Assembly (NCBI GenBank): GCA_027364775.1 | Contig: DAHXOS010000050.1 | Location: forward strand, 1-8,328 | DNA: 8,328 bases | Direction of reading: 5' to 3' | Source: a bacterium | GTDB taxonomy: Bacteria > Patescibacteriota > Microgenomatia > Daviesbacterales > UBA10151 | Shown: positions 1 to 5,380 of the stretch, piece by piece | Layout: each line of letters begins with the position of its first letter | Position numbering within the stretch: the first letter of the stretch is position 1 | Program-made: the position numbers and the translations under genes | The notes under the pieces: generated by a model | What the model was told of the DNA's origin: nothing | What the model saw: only the letters and a program-made list of their open reading frames with translations | Database searches by the model: none

Positions 1-4
1 GGAT

Positions 5-429
5 ATGAAAGACATTGACCTGGTAATAATTGATGATATTGTCTATGAAACAGACATCACACCTTCAGGCTCTCGTACTTCTATTGGTGGAGCTGCCTAT
101 TATTCGTCCTCAGCAGTGGCTAGATTCTCGCCTCATGTGGGAACAATTGCTAGGGTAGGTAACGAATTTGATTTAAACTTTGATTTATCCACCTTTCAAC
201 TTCTTTACCAGGTAACTATTTGGAATGGATTATCAGCCTCCGAAATAATTTTTATTCTGAAGCACCTCTCAGCAGATGTATTGGCAGCTTATGTAATGTA
301 ATATCCAGAACTGACCTTGGCTACATTAAATAGGGTGGAGTTAGCTTTTTTAAATGAAAAAGAAGTTAATACTTTCATGAATCTGCAGATCTGGAATATG
401 ATTGTGCTAAAATAATTGAGTATGGCTAA
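5..429 (+). pseudogene. Decayed PfkB-family carbohydrate kinase (ribokinase-like)
   Basis: The first open segment (5-301, 98 codons) starts like a PfkB/ribokinase-family sugar or nucleoside kinase: a beta strand LVIIDDIVYETDI, then the substrate-binding glycine region TSIGGAAYYSSSAVARF, then a GTIARVGNEFDL strand, as in the family's GGaxxNvAxxlarLG...rvGdD pattern. Later family landmarks also survive. LSADVLAAYVM is followed by TAA at 299-301, and the same frame continues YPELTLATLNRVELAFLNEKEV, matching the family's 'dilfLNeeEa' segment. Around 373-376 the plausible reading slips to another frame (HESADLEYDCAKIIEYG) and ends at TAA 427-429. Only about 35 residues lie between the GNEFDL and LSADV landmarks, where I expect roughly 80, so an internal deletion is likely. 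The C-terminal half with the catalytic GAGD motif is absent. The stop could derive from CAA (Gln) by one C-to-T change. Family assignment is fairly secure; substrate is unknown. The first segment might still be translated. Confidence 0.78.
405..413 (+). promoter_or_regulatory. Candidate extended -10 element for rmlB
   Basis: TGcTAAAAT matches an extended -10 box (TGnTATAAT) with one mismatch in the hexamer. It ends 8 nt before the ATG at 422, so transcription would begin at or a base or two before the start codon. I see no good -35. The element lies inside kinase-pseudogene sequence. Inferred from pattern and spacing only. Confidence 0.4.
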
Positions 430-1450
430 GATTCTCGTAACAGGTGGTGCCGGATTCATCGGATCTAATTTTATTCATTACTTCCATCAAAATCACCCTG
501 AAGATATTATCTATAACCTAGATGCTTTAACCTATGCTGGGAATTTAGAAAACCTAAAAGATTTAGAAAATTCTGACCGTTATAAGTTTTTCCATGGAGA
601 TATTACAGATGTGGCTTTGGTAAATGATTTATTTGAAAGAGGGGAATTTGAGACTGTAGTCCACTTTGCTGCTGAATCTCATGTTGATAGATCTATTTTA
701 GATCCCAGTACTTTTATTAAGACTAATGTTTTAGGTACCCAGGTGTTATTAAATGCTGCTTTAAAAACAGGAGTTAAAAGATTTCACCATATTTCTACTG
801 ATGAGGTTTTTGGAGCTATAGAGCAAGGGGAGGATAGAAAGTTTAATGAAAATACTAACTATGCTCCTAATAGTCCTTATGCTGCCTCAAAAGCTGGTTC
901 TGACCATCTAGTCAGAGCTTATGGCAAAACTTATAACCTTGAATATACTATCTCTAATTGCTCAAATAACTTTGGTCCCTATATGTTTCCAGAAAAATTA
1001 ATCCCTTTAGCTATTACCAACCTTTTGGAGGGTAAAAAGGTGCCTATTTATGGTAAGGGGGATCAATCCAGGGATTGGTTATATGTTGAAGATCATGCCA
1101 GAGCTATAGAGGCTATTTTAGAAAAAGGTAAATCCGGTGAAACTTATTGTGTGGGAGGAATGACAGAAGAAATTACTAATTTAGAGGTAGTTAAATTAAT
1201 TTGTGGACTTTTGGGTAAAAATCCTGAACAAAATATTGAGTTTGTAACAGATAGATTAGGGCATGATTTTAAGTATGTTGTTGATTGGTCAAAGATAAAA
1301 AATGAGTTGGGCTTTGAACCTAAATATAGTTTCAATGAATGGTTAGAAAAAACAGTAGAATGGTATAAAAATAATCAGTCTTGGTGGCAAAATGTTAAAA
1401 ATGGTTCATATCAGGAATATTACAAACAACAATACGGACCAAAAAAATAG
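422..1450 (+). CDS. rfbB (rmlB): dTDP-glucose 4,6-dehydratase
   Basis: Second enzyme of the dTDP-L-rhamnose / dTDP-deoxysugar pathway. It converts dTDP-glucose to dTDP-4-keto-6-deoxyglucose in the cytoplasm using tightly bound NAD+, supplying sugars for surface polysaccharide. The 342-residue length is normal for RmlB. Visible features are the Rossmann GGAGFIGS at residues 8-15, LDALTYAGN (33-41) recognising the cofactor side, HFAAESHVDRS (81-91), the family-specific catalytic triplet Thr126-Asp127-Glu128 in HISTDEVFG, and the SDR pair Tyr153/Lys157 in SPYAASK. Further on come NNFGPYMFPEKLIPL and GDQSRDWLYVEDH, both diagnostic of RmlB rather than other epimerases. ATG 422 is preferred over TTG 416, because homologues start directly with M(A/K)ILVTGG. 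There is no Shine-Dalgarno; a -10-like box lies 8 nt upstream, suggesting a leaderless message. The other rml genes are not in the window. All catalytic residues are present. Confidence 0.95.
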   Translation: MAKILVTGGAGFIGSNFIHYFHQNHPEDIIYNLDALTYAGNLENLKDLENSDRYKFFHGDITDVALVNDLFERGEFETVVHFAAESHVDRSILDPSTFIKTNVLGTQVLLNAALKTGVKRFHHISTDEVFGAIEQGEDRKFNENTNYAPNSPYAASKAGSDHLVRAYGKTYNLEYTISNCSNNFGPYMFPEKLIPLAITNLLEGKKVPIYGKGDQSRDWLYVEDHARAIEAILEKGKSGETYCVGGMTEEITNLEVVKLICGLLGKNPEQNIEFVTDRLGHDFKYVVDWSKIKNELGFEPKYSFNEWLEKTVEWYKNNQSWWQNVKNGSYQEYYKQQYGPKK

Positions 1451-1550
1451 CTTTAAGTTGAGGCTAAAGTGCTTGCTCTTACACCTTTTTTTACTATAAG
1501 TTAAAATTACCAAATCCTTACAAATAGCTCCAGATATAGCTTACACAAAT

Positions 1551-1579
1551 TTGACAAACCCTTAAACTTTTGTTAGTCT
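1551..1579 (+). promoter_or_regulatory. Sigma70-like promoter upstream of the GH18 gene
   Basis: A perfect -35 TTGACA (1551-1556) is followed by a 17-bp spacer and an extended -10 TGtTAGTCT (1571-1579; hexamer 3/6). The start of transcription would fall near 1585-1588, leaving a leader of about 66-70 nt before ATG 1654, unlike the very short spacings elsewhere in this window. A second, weaker candidate, TTGCTC (1473-1478) with TATAAG (1495-1500) at 16 bp, lies upstream. Confidence 0.5.
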
Positions 1580-1590
1580 TGCGCCCGCAA
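1579..1590. repeat. Short GC-rich palindrome at the predicted transcription start
   Basis: TTGCG-CC-CGCAA is a perfect 5-bp inverted repeat with a 2-nt centre, the only GC-rich patch in this AT-rich intergenic region. It abuts the candidate -10 box and covers the predicted transcription start, a position where an operator would sit. No regulator is identifiable; chance is possible. Confidence 0.3.
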
Positions 1591-1596
1591 CTATCT

Positions 1597-1632
1597 AAAT
1601 GCAAGTTTTAATTCCCCCTCAAACTTGCATTT
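1597..1632 (+). promoter_or_regulatory. Perfect 12-bp inverted repeat (leader hairpin)
   Basis: AAATGCAAGTTT (1597-1608) and AAACTTGCATTT (1621-1632) are exact reverse complements separated by a 12-nt loop that contains CCCCC. In RNA this gives a 12-bp stem ending 21 nt before ATG 1654. It is not followed by a real U-tract (TTGGAATTT follows), so it is a poor intrinsic terminator for rmlB. It fits better as a 5'-UTR structure controlling or stabilising the GH18 message, or as a dyad protein-binding site. The symmetry is directly seen; the role is inferred. Confidence 0.5.
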
Positions 1633-1653
1633 TGGAATTTAACAGTTGCTTTG

Positions 1654-3096
1654 ATGATTTTTAAGACCAAACTTAGAAACCACTTCCCAATACAACTTTC
1701 TGGAGTAATAAACTTGTTTAAAAAAATCCAGAAAAACTTTAGCGAAAGCGAGATCGTTGAAGATATCGAAAGTGATATCAGAGAGACTCTTCTAAAGCTA
1801 AACGTTCGCTTCCACCAGGCGTTTCCTCAACTTAGATTCTTAAACTATATCTTTAAAAATAAATCCCAAAAATACCGTTTTGCTGCAATTTTGGATGTTA
1901 TTTTAATTGCAGTTATTGCTTTTAATGCAATTGGTCCGGCAGAAAGAATTTTTACCCCTCTAGTTTCACCGCTTACCCCTTTGCGCCCTTTAACTAAAAG
2001 TGAAGGCAAAAATACTAAAGAAGTCTTTGGTTTTGCTCCGCAATGGACATTTAATAAATTAGATAACGTTGATTTTAATGTTTTAACCACTATGGCCTAT
2101 TTTGGAGTTGATGTAGATGGATCAGGTAATTTAGACCGGAACGGTGCCTTTTATCAGACCTTTAAGAGTGAGGAAGCCACCAGAATCTTTAAAAAAGCTC
2201 ATTCTTATGGAACTAGGGTAGTCTTAACCATTACTCAAATGGATAACGCCGAAATCAGAGCCTTAATGGACAATCCTGAGGCTCAAAATAAGGCTATTAA
2301 TGATGTAGTAGCTGAGGTTAAAAACCGGGGAATTGACGGAATCAACGTTGACTTTGAATACTCTGGAGATCCCGGTCAGGAATATAGAGACAAATTTTCC
2401 AAATTTATTGCCAACTTAACCGATAAAATGCACCAGGAAGTGCCGGATTCCAAAGTTTCTATAGCAGTATATGCTTCAGCTATTAAAGAACCAAAGATTT
2501 ATGATATTGCAGCCTTAGGTAAACTGGATATTAAAGTCTTTATGATGGCTTATGACTTTGGTTATTCAGGCTCAGACCAGGTAATCCCAACCTCTCCTTT
2601 ATACGGTTATGCTTCAGGTAAGTACTGGTATGATGTCTCAACTGCAGTTAATGATTTTTTGCAACAGATGCCCGCTGAGAAGTTAATTTTAGGCAGTGCC
2701 TGGTATGGTTATAACTATGCAATTTACGGTGAACCTCAGACTAAGGCCACAACCTTAACCCGGGGACGTGCCCAAACTTATAAAATTGCCTCAGAAGATG
2801 TCAACCCTAAAATGGATGGTATCTCAGGCTATAGAGAGGGTTGGGATAATGAAGGCAAGGTTGGTTGGAAAGCTTATTATTCAAATATAGCCGGAGCTTG
2901 GAAGATGGTTTTTATTGATGACCCAAGATCCTTATCTTATAAATATGATTTTGCTAAACAAAAGAATCTAGCTGGGGTAGGAATATGGGCCTTAGGTTTT
3001 GATGATGGTAGGAAAGATTTATGGGCTGTATTAAACGATAAGTTTGGGAATAAGGATTTAGCCAACAACACTGTTATGGCAAAGGAAATACGTTAA
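1654..3096 (+). CDS. Membrane-anchored glycoside hydrolase family 18 protein
   Basis: A 480-residue single-pass protein. It has a basic/amphipathic cytoplasmic N-terminus of about 75 residues, one membrane helix (about 76-93, with Asp81 inside it), a Pro/Thr-rich linker, then a GH18 TIM barrel from about 120 to 460 predicted to face outward. Barrel landmarks are VFGFAPQW (first strand), the catalytic signature Asp228-Gly-Ile-Asn-Val-Asp233-Phe-Glu235 with Glu235 as proton donor, MAYDFGYSGS with Tyr300/Asp301, LILGSAWYGYNY, and the terminal strand GVGIWALGFDDGRKDLW with Trp445. The canonical DxxDxDxE has Asn at the second Asp, as I recall for LysM-linked and YaaH-like GH18 enzymes, so activity is plausible. 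GH18 enzymes cleave beta-1,4 GlcNAc linkages with substrate-assisted catalysis; the natural substrate here (peptidoglycan, host glycan or chitin-like) cannot be told. ATG 1654 is chosen over the adjacent TTG 1651. There is no Shine-Dalgarno. dacA follows after 29 nt. Confidence 0.88.
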   Translation: MIFKTKLRNHFPIQLSGVINLFKKIQKNFSESEIVEDIESDIRETLLKLNVRFHQAFPQLRFLNYIFKNKSQKYRFAAILDVILIAVIAFNAIGPAERIFTPLVSPLTPLRPLTKSEGKNTKEVFGFAPQWTFNKLDNVDFNVLTTMAYFGVDVDGSGNLDRNGAFYQTFKSEEATRIFKKAHSYGTRVVLTITQMDNAEIRALMDNPEAQNKAINDVVAEVKNRGIDGINVDFEYSGDPGQEYRDKFSKFIANLTDKMHQEVPDSKVSIAVYASAIKEPKIYDIAALGKLDIKVFMMAYDFGYSGSDQVIPTSPLYGYASGKYWYDVSTAVNDFLQQMPAEKLILGSAWYGYNYAIYGEPQTKATTLTRGRAQTYKIASEDVNPKMDGISGYREGWDNEGKVGWKAYYSNIAGAWKMVFIDDPRSLSYKYDFAKQKNLAGVGIWALGFDDGRKDLWAVLNDKFGNKDLANNTVMAKEIR

Positions 3097-3110
3097 ATTG
3101 AACAGTTTAT

Positions 3111-3119
3111 TGTTAAATT
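3111..3119 (+). promoter_or_regulatory. Candidate extended -10 element for dacA
   Basis: TGtTAAATT (hexamer 4/6 plus extended TG) ends 6 nt before ATG 3126, in the 29-bp gap after the GH18 gene. No convincing -35 at normal spacing. If used, it gives a leaderless dacA message independent of the upstream gene. Confidence 0.35.
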
Positions 3120-3125
3120 AAGATT

Positions 3126-4199
3126 ATGACAAACGAAAGACTAATCAGATATCTAAAAATATTTTTAATTAACATGGTGGCGATGTTTTTAATGGTGGCT
3201 CTGCCTAAATTAGGTGTAAAAATTATTACTGAAAACAGTAACATCTCCGGTATAGTCAGCCCTCTACCTAAAGGTGAAGATATCATAAATAAACTGATAC
3301 CTAAGTTACAAGAAAAAGCTAACACTTTCAAATTAAATAAGTCGTCTTCCCTGATACTTGTGCCTTCTGCCCAGGCGTCAGGGGAGTACGATGAGGTTAA
3401 AGGATATGCTGTTGTCGATTTTAACAGCGGTGAAGTTTTAGTAGAAAAAAACTTGTCTAAAAAAACTTCCTTAGCTTCAATAACTAAAGTAATGACCGTA
3501 GTTACCGCCCTAGACTTAATGGATAAGAATGAATTAATTACCATCAGTCAAAAAGCAGCAGATATGGAACCGACCAAGATTGGTGTTGTGAGTGGTCAAA
3601 AAATGAGTTTGGAAGAGCTGATAAATGCAGCCTTACTTACTTCTGCTAATGATGCAACCCAGGCAATAGCAGATGGGGTAGATAATAAGTATGGTGAAAA
3701 AGGATTATTTATCGAGGCTATGAACGCTAAAGCTAAAAGTATGGGTCTAAAAAATACTCAGTTTGATAATGCTATTGGGTTAGACAGCCCTAATCACTAC
3801 TCTTCACCCGAAGATATTGCTATTTTTACCCGTTATGCATTAACCAACTATCCTTTAATAGAAAGTGTAGTTAAAAAAGACTATGAATTTTTAGCAGCAG
3901 ATAACAATCATAAACAGTTTGATCTATATAATTGGAACGGTTTATTGGGAGTTTACCCGGGAGCTGAGGGAGTAAAGATCGGCTATACCGGCGATGCTCT
4001 CTATACCACCTCGGTTGTTGCACAAAGAGACGGTAAAAAGCTGATAGTAGTGATGTTAGGTGCGCCAGGGATATTAAAAAGAGATCTTTGGGCAGCTCAG
4101 TTACTTGATTTGGGATTTGGCAAAAGTGGTATTCAAGCTGCAAATATTACTGAACAGCAATTGAAAGATAAATACTTAACTTGGAAATACTTTAACTAA
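3126..4199 (+). CDS. dacA: D-alanyl-D-alanine carboxypeptidase (peptidase S11, DacA-type)
   Basis: A low-molecular-weight penicillin-binding protein that removes the terminal D-Ala from peptidoglycan pentapeptides outside the membrane, limiting cross-linking. The 357 residues comprise a membrane/signal segment at about 10-26 (IFLINMVAMFLMVALP), a linker of about 55 residues, a signal-peptidase-like AQA at 82-84, and the S11 domain from about 88. Motifs are SxxK as Ser118-Ile-Thr-Lys121 (nucleophile and base), SxN as Ser173-Ala-Asn175, and the third motif at 284-286, which reads Lys-Ile-Gly instead of the usual Lys-Thr-Gly inside GVKIGYTGDA. I see only a short tail after the catalytic domain (ends at residue 357), so the C-terminal PBP5-type beta domain and amphipathic anchor appear to be missing; the protein is probably held by the N-terminal helix. 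It sits 29 nt after the GH18 gene, suggesting joint wall remodelling. It ends in a tandem TAA-TAG stop. Confidence 0.93.
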   Translation: MTNERLIRYLKIFLINMVAMFLMVALPKLGVKIITENSNISGIVSPLPKGEDIINKLIPKLQEKANTFKLNKSSSLILVPSAQASGEYDEVKGYAVVDFNSGEVLVEKNLSKKTSLASITKVMTVVTALDLMDKNELITISQKAADMEPTKIGVVSGQKMSLEELINAALLTSANDATQAIADGVDNKYGEKGLFIEAMNAKAKSMGLKNTQFDNAIGLDSPNHYSSPEDIAIFTRYALTNYPLIESVVKKDYEFLAADNNHKQFDLYNWNGLLGVYPGAEGVKIGYTGDALYTTSVVAQRDGKKLIVVMLGAPGILKRDLWAAQLLDLGFGKSGIQAANITEQQLKDKYLTWKYFN

Positions 4200-4253
4200 T
4201 AGTTTATGGTAAGTAGAAGGCAGTTAGTAAGTGACAATTAACTCTTAACAATG

Positions 4254-4263
4254 AAAGGAGGAG
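4254..4263 (+). promoter_or_regulatory. Strong Shine-Dalgarno for the 23-codon ORF
   Basis: AAAGGAGGAG precedes ATG 4265 almost directly; the AGGAGG core (4256-4261) is 3 nt from the start codon, and shifting the pairing to GGAG at 4260-4263 gives even tighter spacing. It is the only near-perfect anti-16S match before a start codon in this window, which makes it a deciding argument for the small ORF. Confidence 0.6.
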
Positions 4264-4264
4264 T

Positions 4265-4336
4265 ATGGAAGAAATAATTATCAAAATATTAAATGCTCTA
4301 GGTCTAGTCAAGCCTGCTTACATTAAAGCCAGATAG
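4265..4336 (+). CDS. Putative 23-residue small protein, function unknown
   Basis: A tiny ORF starting MEEIIIKILNALGLVK and ending in a short basic AYIKAR tail at TAG 4334-4336. The residues alternate so that Ile/Leu fall on one face and Glu/Lys/Asn on the other, consistent with a short amphipathic, possibly membrane-associated helix; it has no Cys and only one Pro. Support for translation is the AAAGGAGGAG ribosome-binding site immediately upstream. It lies 65 nt downstream of dacA with no clear terminator between, so it may be the distal cistron of the GH18-dacA transcript, and it converges on the methyltransferase gene. I do not recognise a family. It could be a leader-like or regulatory peptide, a small membrane peptide, or chance. 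Confidence 0.45.
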   Translation: MEEIIIKILNALGLVKPAYIKAR

Positions 4337-4368
4337 TTTTATATTAGCTATCACTTACTCCATCTGGC
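4328..4368. terminator. Possible bidirectional terminator between convergent genes
   Basis: GCCAGAT (4328-4334) pairs exactly with ATCTGGC (4362-4368). A second, mutually overlapping stem pairs GATAG (4332-4336) with CTATC (4348-4352) around an AT-rich loop. The dyads straddle the facing stop codons of the small ORF and the methyltransferase, where a shared terminator is expected. Stems are short and neither side has a good U-tract, so this is weak. Confidence 0.25.
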
Positions 4369-5295
4369 AAAGATGCCTGTTGATAATATTCTAGGTGCGC
4401 AGTTTCTAGCTAAATTGTTAGCTTCTTGTAGCCCAAGTTCACCGTATTCTGTTTTACCACCATATTTTGTCAAATAATCATTCATTACATTTGCCAGCAT
4501 CACAGAAGATGAGGAAATAGCATAAGCATTAATTAACACAAACAAAGGTTGTTCACTTAATATTTGACTGCATAGCTTCATCAATTCTGGAAAACTCTCA
4601 TTAAAGTCCCATTTCTGACCCTTAGGACCATGTCCATAAATTGGTGGATCCATAATAATGCCATCATATTTGACACCTCTTTTGATCTCACGCTGCACAA
4701 ATTTAATTGCATCATCCAAAATCCAGCGGATCGGTTTATTTTCTAGCTTAGATAGCTTCTGATTCTCTCTGGCCCAACCAATAGTTGGGAATGAGGCATC
4801 AATATGGGTAACTTTAGCTCCCGTGCTTGCTATTACCAAACTTGCAATTCCTGTATATCCAAACAAATTTAGGATGTTTAATCCCTCAATTGTTTTTGGG
4901 GAATAAGTAATGTTTTGTGGGAGCTTTTTATTATCCGCTGAGCTTGCTAGAACGCCTGTTATTATAGATTTTATAAAATTCCACTGAATACTTTGTTCTG
5001 GGAAAACTCCGGTATGTTTAAAAGGGGACATCCTGCATTGAAAAGTAATATCCTCAAAGGACATATTCCATACTTCGGGTACATTTTGTTTTCTAGACCA
5101 TTGGCCTTTTTCAGCACTAATTTTAATGAATTCTGCATCTGCTTTTTGCCATTTGGAAGAGGGTAAACTAGTTTTCCAAAGGATTTGAGGATCAGGCCTA
5201 ATTAAAATATATTTGCCAAACTTTTCTAAGCGTTTTCCATCACCGCTATCTAATAATTGATAGTCATCCCAGTTGTTTGGGGTAAGTAATAACAC
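4351..5295 (-). CDS. Class I SAM-dependent methyltransferase, RlmI/RlmK-like (COG1092 type)
   Basis: A probable cytoplasmic nucleic-acid methyltransferase; exact target unproven, 23S rRNA most likely by family. From the chosen start it has 314 residues. The N-terminal region DYQLLDSGDGKRLEKFGKY...RPDPQILW is the small module typical of this family. HTGVFPEQSIQWNFI resembles the 'G.FlDqr.nR' approach to the fold. Motif I is NLFGYTGIAS (about 143-152), the SAM-ribose acidic residue is Asp166 in THIDAS, followed by GWARENQKLS, and motif IV is DPPIYGHGPKG (216-226). No PUA domain is visible, unlike E. coli RlmI. GTG 5295 is preferred over ATG 5361: homology starts just after it, a perfect TATAAT lies 7 nt upstream, and the longer form would reach the pgk promoter zone. 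If ATG 5361 is used the protein has 336 residues. It ends with tandem TGA-TAG. It diverges from pgk. Confidence 0.85.
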   Translation of the reverse strand: MLLLTPNNWDDYQLLDSGDGKRLEKFGKYILIRPDPQILWKTSLPSSKWQKADAEFIKISAEKGQWSRKQNVPEVWNMSFEDITFQCRMSPFKHTGVFPEQSIQWNFIKSIITGVLASSADNKKLPQNITYSPKTIEGLNILNLFGYTGIASLVIASTGAKVTHIDASFPTIGWARENQKLSKLENKPIRWILDDAIKFVQREIKRGVKYDGIIMDPPIYGHGPKGQKWDFNESFPELMKLCSQILSEQPLFVLINAYAISSSSVMLANVMNDYLTKYGGKTEYGELGLQEANNLARNCAPRILSTGIFARWSK

Positions 5296-5302
5296 AAATC
5301 TT

Positions 5303-5308
5303 ATTATA
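5303..5308 (-). promoter_or_regulatory. Perfect -10 box for the methyltransferase gene
   Basis: On the minus strand this reads TATAAT, 7 nt before GTG 5295, inside the wider dyad CTTAT...ATAAG. The predicted start of transcription is at or next to the GTG, implying a leaderless message. The -35 region is poor at 17 bp (AAAAAT). Confidence 0.5.
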
Positions 5309-5365
5309 CTATAAGACCTACCTGTATTTTTATACAAATTACGCTTATTGGTTATATACATCCTA

Positions 5366-5374
5366 TGCTAGAAT
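5366..5374 (+). promoter_or_regulatory. Extended -10 element for pgk
   Basis: TGcTAGAAT (5/6 hexamer plus extended TG) ends 6 nt before ATG 5381. A partial -35 (TTATTG 5345-5350, 18-bp spacer, or TTGGTT 5348-5353, 15-bp spacer) is present. Transcription would start on or beside the ATG. The element is 57 bp from the divergent methyltransferase -10 box. Confidence 0.5.
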
Positions 5375-5380
5375 AATTGT

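Noticed and set aside
416..421. TTG at 416 as the start of rmlB
   Set aside because: It adds only Met-Ser ahead of ATG 422, homologues begin at M(A/K)ILVTGG, and it has no ribosome-binding site of its own.
1452..1492. Intrinsic terminator after rmlB ending in TTTTTTT (1486-1492)
   Set aside because: The T-run is real, but the preceding CTTTA/TAAAG pairing is only 5 bp and separated from it by about 15 nt, so no proper terminator stem exists.
1599..1664. 21-codon upstream ORF (ATG 1599 to TAA 1662-1664) overlapping the GH18 start
   Set aside because: No Shine-Dalgarno, composition looks random, and its start lies inside the perfect hairpin; a regulatory uORF cannot be excluded but is unsupported.
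3113..3544. 143-codon open frame on the minus strand opposite dacA
   Set aside because: It lies wholly against a well-supported gene with intact family motifs, and its translation shows no recognisable domain.
4251..4277. Eight-codon ORF MKGGVWKK overlapping the Shine-Dalgarno
   Set aside because: Too short, without its own ribosome-binding site, and created by the AAAGGAGGAG sequence itself.
4348..4353. Alternative genetic code with TGA as Gly (as in some CPR lineages)
   Set aside because: The methyltransferase ends at TGA directly backed by TAG, and no gene needs an internal TGA; the kinase wreck is stopped by TAA, not TGA.
5296..5361. ATG 5361 as the methyltransferase start (22 extra residues)
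   Set aside because: The extra residues (MYITNKRNLYKNTG...) do not resemble the family, contain the TATAAT box, and approach the pgk promoter; GTG 5295 fits better, though not proven.
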